NCBI RefSeq assembly: GCF_037024155.1
Contig: NZ_JAYKTS010000001.1
Coordinates: 1-64,000, forward strand
Source: Bacillus sp. 2205SS5-2
GTDB lineage: Bacteria; Bacillota; Bacilli; Bacillales; Bacillaceae_K
Direction: 5' to 3'
Length of the DNA: 64,000 nucleotides
The position numbers were made by a program, and so were the translations under genes. This document shows, one piece after another, positions 58,982-64,000 of this stretch. A model generated the notes under the pieces. It was given only the letters and a program-made list of their open reading frames with translations. It was not told where the DNA came from and searched no databases. Position 1 is the stretch's first letter, and every line of letters starts with the position of its first letter.

Positions 58982-61003
58982 TTATTTTGATAATGGATTT
59001 TGAACTTTAACATATGTGTAGTTGTGTGCCTCTCCAAGCATTCTCATTGTTGTTACAGCTTTATAATCAATTTCTTTGTTAAAGAAATTGATTCGATCTT
59101 CAGCTACTCGCTCTTGCCAAACACCTTCTTCTTCAATACGATTAAAAACTATATTAAATCTTTCTTTGACTATGGCCCAAAGGGAATACTCATCTAGCTC
59201 TAATTCTTTGACCAGATGCAGAATCAATTCACCAAGATGATTTTGAACGACAGAATAAAATAATTTATTTCGAACCGATTTTAAATCTGTTGTTAAAATT
59301 CGTGATTTATTGTGGAATTTCGATAAATCAAATCCAGCTTTGGATAATCTTTCCGTATCAATACGAATTCCTTCCCAATCACGGATAAGGATCTTAACCG
59401 GGGTGCCATTTTTGTGAAATACCGGTACTGTATTTTGGAGGTGACCTTCTAAGCCTATCCCGTACTTTACAAGTAAAGGGACAACTCCATCGACTAAATT
59501 TTGTACGTATTGTTTTAAAAATAAATAGGCAGCTTCTTTTTGTGTTTTTAGCTGGTTTGTTTGCTGAAATCGTTGGATTAATTCAATTATCACTGATGTG
59601 TCCTGATCTGAATTAGAAGCTAAAAGAGCAGAACCGACAATTGGGATTTCATTTGGCTCAATATAATGATAAAGATTTTCTCTTATAACACACGCTAAAT
59701 TCTCACTGCGATCTGTTTTTGATGGTTCATCATCCAGCTCATTGTAATAATGTAATCCACCTAATTCAATAATTGGAATAAATATTTTTTCATCAATAAG
59801 GGAATCATTTTTTAAAATATTTGCTAGTATTTGACTCATTAGTGGACCATTATGGATGGTTTGCTCGGATAATGTTCGAACCTCTCCAGTTAAATGTACA
59901 TTTGTAGTTAATTTATAATGTGGTTTTAAATCTTCCATCTCCATCGGGAAAAGTGTTCTAAAGGACATACCAGCATAATAAAAGCACTTGTCATATGGAA
60001 TCTCAATAATTTCCATCTTATTTAACTCCACGGAAAACATTAGCGGTATAGTATTTACCATTTGCCAAGGATGGATTGGTAGGACGTAGAAATCCCTAGC
60101 GTTTTTATCAAGTTGTCTTAATGTCTTTTCATAGGCTATTTGTAAATCCGGTTCTAGTGAAAAAATCAATTTATTCCAATTCCCCCCAATAGTAGCGGTA
60201 CATGCCAACGTTTTATGTAAGGCAACAAAAGAGATTTTGACTGGATTTTGGAATTCTGATGAATACTGATAATTCTCAGAAGCAGAAAGACCTTTCCTCA
60301 TTTTGGCTCCTGGATGGCAAGGGTGTCCCTCCGTAACGGATTGCTCTAAGATTGCATAGGAGTTTTGATTACTTTCCACCGTCTCTAGTAAGGAAACTGT
60401 ATCCAATGATTGTTGATAATTTTTGTACGCATAGGCAAGTGCTAAATTAGCCGAACTGTTGGAAAGATCATTCTTAAACGATTCCAATGGCTCTGAATCT
60501 TCATCCCAATCCTCTTTTGATAGTATTTCAAGTACCTCCACAGGATGGGTAATCCACATTGGAATCCCTTGTTCAGATATGAGCGCAAAGGGACCAACTA
60601 CTTCCACTCTTCCAAATGCAAACTGTTGGCTAATAGGGACTATTATAAAAGACCTTTGATTTTTAAAGGGAAGAATAGAAATCTTATTGAACTTATCATA
60701 GATTTCGTATTTGCTAAGTAAAAATTCTCGTACTGATAGTGGAAGGGAGGTTTCCCATTCCCAACTGCTCCTTGATTTAAGTAATTTAATTTGTTTTTTC
60801 CTCATCCCCAATATATTCTCACGAAAAATGGAGGATATTAAACGATTCATAATTCCGTTTCGACCCTTTTGGATACTAGCAGTATAGTAATCCAATAAAT
60901 GCTGATTTTCTTCCTTTAAGTAGGCAATGATTTGTGCTTCTTCTTTATCATGACCATTGTTTTTTATTTTATTAGGACTTAATATCCCCGTCTGCTTACT
61001 CAT
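58982..61003 (-). CDS. NIS siderophore synthetase (IucA/IucC family)
   Basis: 673 residues. IucA/IucC enzymes adenylate a citrate carboxylate and condense it with an amine or alcohol to build siderophores. Motifs: VTEGHPCHPGAKMRKGLS (ATP-binding His/Lys/Arg region, residues ~245-262), YVLPIHPWQMVNTIPL, MSFRTLFP, LTTNVHLTGEVRTLS, GLEGHLQNTVPVF and LIRDWEGIRI in the C-terminal FhuF-like part. It is divergent from an MFS exporter and a second synthetase across a Fur box. Size and layout resemble staphyloferrin A SfaD. GAGGTGG precedes ATG 61003. Confidence 0.85.
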   Translation of the reverse strand: MSKQTGILSPNKIKNNGHDKEEAQIIAYLKEENQHLLDYYTASIQKGRNGIMNRLISSIFRENILGMRKKQIKLLKSRSSWEWETSLPLSVREFLLSKYEIYDKFNKISILPFKNQRSFIIVPISQQFAFGRVEVVGPFALISEQGIPMWITHPVEVLEILSKEDWDEDSEPLESFKNDLSNSSANLALAYAYKNYQQSLDTVSLLETVESNQNSYAILEQSVTEGHPCHPGAKMRKGLSASENYQYSSEFQNPVKISFVALHKTLACTATIGGNWNKLIFSLEPDLQIAYEKTLRQLDKNARDFYVLPIHPWQMVNTIPLMFSVELNKMEIIEIPYDKCFYYAGMSFRTLFPMEMEDLKPHYKLTTNVHLTGEVRTLSEQTIHNGPLMSQILANILKNDSLIDEKIFIPIIELGGLHYYNELDDEPSKTDRSENLACVIRENLYHYIEPNEIPIVGSALLASNSDQDTSVIIELIQRFQQTNQLKTQKEAAYLFLKQYVQNLVDGVVPLLVKYGIGLEGHLQNTVPVFHKNGTPVKILIRDWEGIRIDTERLSKAGFDLSKFHNKSRILTTDLKSVRNKLFYSVVQNHLGELILHLVKELELDEYSLWAIVKERFNIVFNRIEEEGVWQERVAEDRINFFNKEIDYKAVTTMRMLGEAHNYTYVKVQNPLSK

Positions 61004-61068
61004 TTTTCCACCTCGTATGTTTAGTTATTTACAAATGTACATCCCACTCGTATAATCTTAATTGATAC

Positions 61069-61083
61069 TGATAATCATTTTCA
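61069..61083. promoter_or_regulatory. Fur box
   Basis: TGATAATCATTTTCA matches the 7-1-7 Fur consensus TGATAATnATTATCA with one mismatch, and extends on both sides (GATAC..., ...ATGATAAC). It is centred in the divergent intergenic region and would repress both siderophore transcripts when iron is plentiful. Confidence 0.85.
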
Positions 61084-61133
61084 ATGATAACAAATATCAA
61101 TAAAACTTCAATAGCACTTTAGGAGGTGATTTT

Positions 61134-62321
61134 ATCGCTAAATGGTTTTTCGGCAGCTCTTTTTTCCTGTTTTTAGGGAATTGGATTGGTATTGTTGCGT
61201 TAAACTGGTATGTCTTTGAACAATATCAAAACCCGGTTTATTTAGGATGGGTAAACTTTGTAAGACTAATCCCGGTTTTAGGTTTAAGTCTATATGCAGG
61301 AAAGATGTGTGACATTTATTCCCGTTCTTTTTTAATAAAATTATGTGGCAGTCTCTCATTTATTTTAACTGTTGTATTAACAACGACTGTTCTTGCGTTT
61401 GATCAGCTGGAGTTTTGGGTTATTTTATCGTATGCATGTTTAAGAGGTTGTGTAAGTGCTTTTGAAACGCCAGTGCGAAATGCTATCCTTCCCATATTTT
61501 CAGCAAACACTAGTAAAAGTAAGGTGGTATCAAATTATTCGCTTGTGTTAAATATCTGCAGATCTATTGGACCAGCGATTGCAGGATTTTTACTTGGGTT
61601 TGGTTGGATTTCTTTAACCTTTGCGTTTCAGTCTTTTTGTTTATTTATTTCGTTAATTTTAAGTTTACCTATTAAGGTTCAACCAATTGAAGGAAGCTTA
61701 AGAAAAAAGAAATCCTTTGCTCTTAAGGAAGTTAAAAATTATTTTTCCAAAGACGTGACCGGTCGAAATTTGTTTCTTGCCTCCCTAATTGCAATGGTAT
61801 TTGGTTTTTCGTATACAACGATCCTTCCAGTTTTAACTGATTTTTATTTTCCAGGTGAGGCGGAAGTGTTCGGTATAGCTATGACGCTTGCAGCGTTAGG
61901 AGCAATTGTCGCTACGTTAACTTTGCCAAAGATTTTAGTTCATGTTAAAGAAGAAGCCATGTGTTATATGAGCTTATTGTTCTTTGCTTTTAGCCTTCTT
62001 AGTGTACTTATTCCTATAAAGGCGTTTTTATTTATTTCTTTATTTTCTATTGGTTTGTTTGGACAATGGACTCGATCTTCCAATCGCATTTATTTTCAAA
62101 ATAAGGTTCCTGAAGAAAAGAGGGGTAAGGTGTTAAGTGTAGTATTAATGGATCGTGGCATGATCCCATTAGGTGCGTTATTAATAAGTTTTCTAGTGGG
62201 CTGGAAAGGAGTTATCTTTGCTTTTGTAGTAATGGGAGTAGGAACTTCACTATCAACAATAAACTACTGGAAATTAAAAATACACAAATCGAAAAAGAGG
62301 GTGAATCGTCTTGCTAATTGA
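61134..62321 (+). CDS. MFS siderophore exporter, apparent AUC start
   Basis: About 395 residues. Open frame extends upstream of ATG 61305 to a strong AGGAGGTG (61121-61128), and the upstream 57 codons hold the first two membrane helices (FFGSSFFLFLGNWIGIVAL; LGWVNFVRLIPVLGLSLYAG) expected of an MFS. The codon at the right distance is ATC 61134; no ATG, GTG or TTG is in frame. Starting at 61305 would delete helices 1-2. About eleven to twelve helices in total, of the EntS/MFS_3 type. It likely exports the siderophore made by the flanking synthetases (SfaA position). It overlaps the next gene by 11 bp. Confidence 0.8.
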   Translation: MAKWFFGSSFFLFLGNWIGIVALNWYVFEQYQNPVYLGWVNFVRLIPVLGLSLYAGKMCDIYSRSFLIKLCGSLSFILTVVLTTTVLAFDQLEFWVILSYACLRGCVSAFETPVRNAILPIFSANTSKSKVVSNYSLVLNICRSIGPAIAGFLLGFGWISLTFAFQSFCLFISLILSLPIKVQPIEGSLRKKKSFALKEVKNYFSKDVTGRNLFLASLIAMVFGFSYTTILPVLTDFYFPGEAEVFGIAMTLAALGAIVATLTLPKILVHVKEEAMCYMSLLFFAFSLLSVLIPIKAFLFISLFSIGLFGQWTRSSNRIYFQNKVPEEKRGKVLSVVLMDRGMIPLGALLISFLVGWKGVIFAFVVMGVGTSLSTINYWKLKIHKSKKRVNRLAN

Positions 62322-64000
62322 AAAAACTAATTGCACAACAAAAGCAGATACTGGAATTATGAATAGACTAGCAAACAGTATTGTGAGAGAAAATCTGTTG
62401 GGGGAAAAAGCAAAGATCTACATAGAGGGTATTCACGATCAAATGCCAAAACTCACTAATATTATCTTTTTCTATGTATTTGAAAATCAATTCGATCATT
62501 TAAAACTTTATCTACCCGTTAAAAGAATGGGAGCATTTAACAGAATCGAATTTGCACATGAATACCATTTGTTGAAAAACAACCAGTGGGAAAGGATTAC
62601 AAAGGTCTCGACGTTTATCGATTTACTTACAGACAATTTTTATATGTCTATTACAAAGGAGCTAAAGAAAGAATTACTAAATAGCCGCAATAATTTAGTC
62701 GCTTCCTTTGAGGCACTTAATGGAAAAAAGAGATGGATGAAGCAGCAAATCCAGACCACATTTCATTTTTATCAATTGGAAACCCCAACTACTTGGCTTC
62801 AATGGATTGAACAAATTAAAAAAGTTCGAATTTTTGATGAATTAACTTATTCGGAAAGTATGGTAGTTGAGGGACATCCTTTACACCCATCCACCAAAAC
62901 GAAGCTTGGTCTAACAGATGAAGAGGTTAAACAGTATGCACCTGAATTTGAACATGACATTCCATTACTAATTGTTCTTGTTAAGAAAAGTCTTGTAAAC
63001 GAAACAAGATCTCGTTCTTGGGAGAGCCAATCATTGTTTGGCCTGCTACCTTCGATGGAAGAAACAAGCAAAGAAATTGTTCAGTCGATGGGCCAACCCT
63101 TAAATGAGTATAGTCCATTTATTGTTCATCCGTGGCAATATGAAAAAGTTTTACCGGAGCTATATAGTAATGAATTTTCCAAAAGTGATATTATAGCCGT
63201 TCCATATAAGGTACCATCCAAAGCAACATTATCATTTCGAACTATGAATCTACTTGAATTGGATTATCACGTAAAACTACCTATACGAGTACAGGCCACA
63301 AGTGCAGTTCGAACCGTTTCACCAGAGATCACCGTGGATGGCCCTCTATTGTCGGACTTATTTAATGAAATTTCCCTTCAAGATAAATATAAGTTAAGAC
63401 AACTTATAATCTTAAAAGAACCATATGGTGCGTTTATCAACTCCAAGCATGACGACGAAAAGCAGACAAAAGGAAGAAATTTAGCGTTTATATTGCGCGA
63501 GAAACCAAATGTCCACCTAAAAGAGGGGGAGACCGGCTTTGTGGCAGCTAGTTTAACAGCTGAAAACCCTTATTCACAAGACCCAATTATTATTGAATTA
63601 ATAAAAGAATATTTTAATGAGGACAAAATAACCTTAGAAATGGCACTAGATTATATGAAGCACTACGCTACTTGTTTGCTCGCTCCTTTGATTCATCTCT
63701 TACAAAAATACGGAATAGCTCTTGAAGGACACATGCAGAATACGATTGTCTGCATCAAGAATGGGCAGATTCACCGAATGATGATTCGTGATTTAGGAGG
63801 TATACGAATTCACAAAGAGACGTTACAAAGTCGGTTCCCAAATTTCCAAGTGAAAAATACCAGTGTTTTGACTGAGAATATAAAAGATGTTTCTCGCAAA
63901 TTTCATCATGCGGTTATTCAAAATCACCTCGGTGAGTTAGTTTTTGTTCTTAGTGGATACTTAGCTATCGGAGAGTTGAAGTTTTGGGGATTAATCAGTG
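62311..64000 (+). CDS. NIS siderophore synthetase (IucA/IucC family), 3' end beyond the window
   Basis: Open from TTG 62311 to the window end (563 codons). GAAAAAGAGGG lies ~10 bp upstream and the start overlaps the exporter's stop by 11 bp, so the two are coupled. Motifs mirror the divergent paralogue: VVEGHPLHPSTKTKLGL, YSPFIVHPWQYEKVLP, SKATLSFRTMN, LPIRVQATSAVRTVSPE, IALEGHMQNTIVCI and MIRDLGGIRIHK. It would catalyse one of two successive citrate-amine condensations. In the staphyloferrin A locus the equivalent position is SfaB. About 70-90 C-terminal residues are missing from view. Confidence 0.85.
   Translation, partial: MLIEKTNCTTKADTGIMNRLANSIVRENLLGEKAKIYIEGIHDQMPKLTNIIFFYVFENQFDHLKLYLPVKRMGAFNRIEFAHEYHLLKNNQWERITKVSTFIDLLTDNFYMSITKELKKELLNSRNNLVASFEALNGKKRWMKQQIQTTFHFYQLETPTTWLQWIEQIKKVRIFDELTYSESMVVEGHPLHPSTKTKLGLTDEEVKQYAPEFEHDIPLLIVLVKKSLVNETRSRSWESQSLFGLLPSMEETSKEIVQSMGQPLNEYSPFIVHPWQYEKVLPELYSNEFSKSDIIAVPYKVPSKATLSFRTMNLLELDYHVKLPIRVQATSAVRTVSPEITVDGPLLSDLFNEISLQDKYKLRQLIILKEPYGAFINSKHDDEKQTKGRNLAFILREKPNVHLKEGETGFVAASLTAENPYSQDPIIIELIKEYFNEDKITLEMALDYMKHYATCLLAPLIHLLQKYGIALEGHMQNTIVCIKNGQIHRMMIRDLGGIRIHKETLQSRFPNFQVKNTSVLTENIKDVSRKFHHAVIQNHLGELVFVLSGYLAIGELKFWGLIS

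Overview
The window is AT-rich, low-GC Gram-positive DNA from an endospore-forming Bacillaceae-type organism. The evidence is a divergent CotH/CotG spore-coat pair, a YjcZ-type sporulation peptide, a LysM plus SleB-type cell-wall hydrolase, two proteins resembling endospore-appendage (Ena, DUF3992) subunits, strong AGGAGG ribosome sites with frequent TTG/GTG starts, and Bacillus-type regulators. No rRNA, tRNA, CRISPR array or replication origin was found. It looks like a chromosomal region carrying a heavy load of small repeats and dead genes.

Layout. 0-4.6 kb: transposon debris (IS4 and IS630 remnants, a broken acetyltransferase, arrays of ~20 bp repeats) and then two convergent Ena-like genes. 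4.7-13.2 kb: gluconokinase, cell-wall hydrolase, MazG-like pyrophosphohydrolase, an Hsp20-type protein, DUF1540 protein and an Xaa-Pro peptidase. 13.27-15.35 kb: a 2.07 kb IS1595-type transposon with matching ends, a perfect 8-bp target duplication, a dead transposase and a membrane-protein cargo gene. 15.6-17.6 kb: cotH/cotG. 18.6-23.9 kb: polyphosphate kinase 2, a Yip1/TPR membrane protein, topoisomerase III and a small membrane protein. 24.5-28.7 kb: a cobalamin riboswitch with terminator, followed by a thioesterase and class I ribonucleotide reductase genes. 29.3-46 kb: MepB, a GDPD phosphodiesterase, P-loop kinase, LrgAB, methionine aminopeptidase, MscS channel, glycerate kinase, BCCT transporter, lytic transglycosylase, a GlsB/YeaQ protein and a lipoprotein nuclease, with dead GGDEF-EAL, STAS, resolvase and TnpB genes between them. 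46.9-49.6 kb: truncated DapA-like gene and PaiB, divergent from a MocR/PdxR regulator. 50.6-56.8 kb: ZnuA-type zinc lipoprotein behind a Zur-like operator, a TetR regulator and a Upf1-like helicase. 59-64 kb: a Fur-box-controlled NIS-siderophore locus with divergent IucA/IucC synthetases and an MFS exporter, laid out like staphyloferrin A sfaD-sfaAB. The last gene runs off the window.

The dominant unexplained structure is a short-repeat family of about 27 full or partial copies in 64 kb. The canonical length is ~161-163 bp. Ends are GGCTSTTTTCGYA...AGCCACAATnTwTrCGAAAASAGCC and several copies are flanked by 8-bp AT-rich target duplications. This fits a MITE mobilised by an ISL3-type transposase. 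Two copies interrupt genes whose reading frames are restored exactly when the element plus one duplication copy is removed. One lies between the zinc-uptake promoter/operator and its gene. Several copies carry nested, GC-richer ~118 bp palindromic modules of two subtypes.

How genes work together: CotH is expected to phosphorylate CotG in the spore coat. The riboswitch is expected to shut off the B12-independent ribonucleotide reductase when cobalamin is plentiful. The siderophore genes share one iron-responsive intergenic region. Everything here was read by eye; no search or alignment was run.
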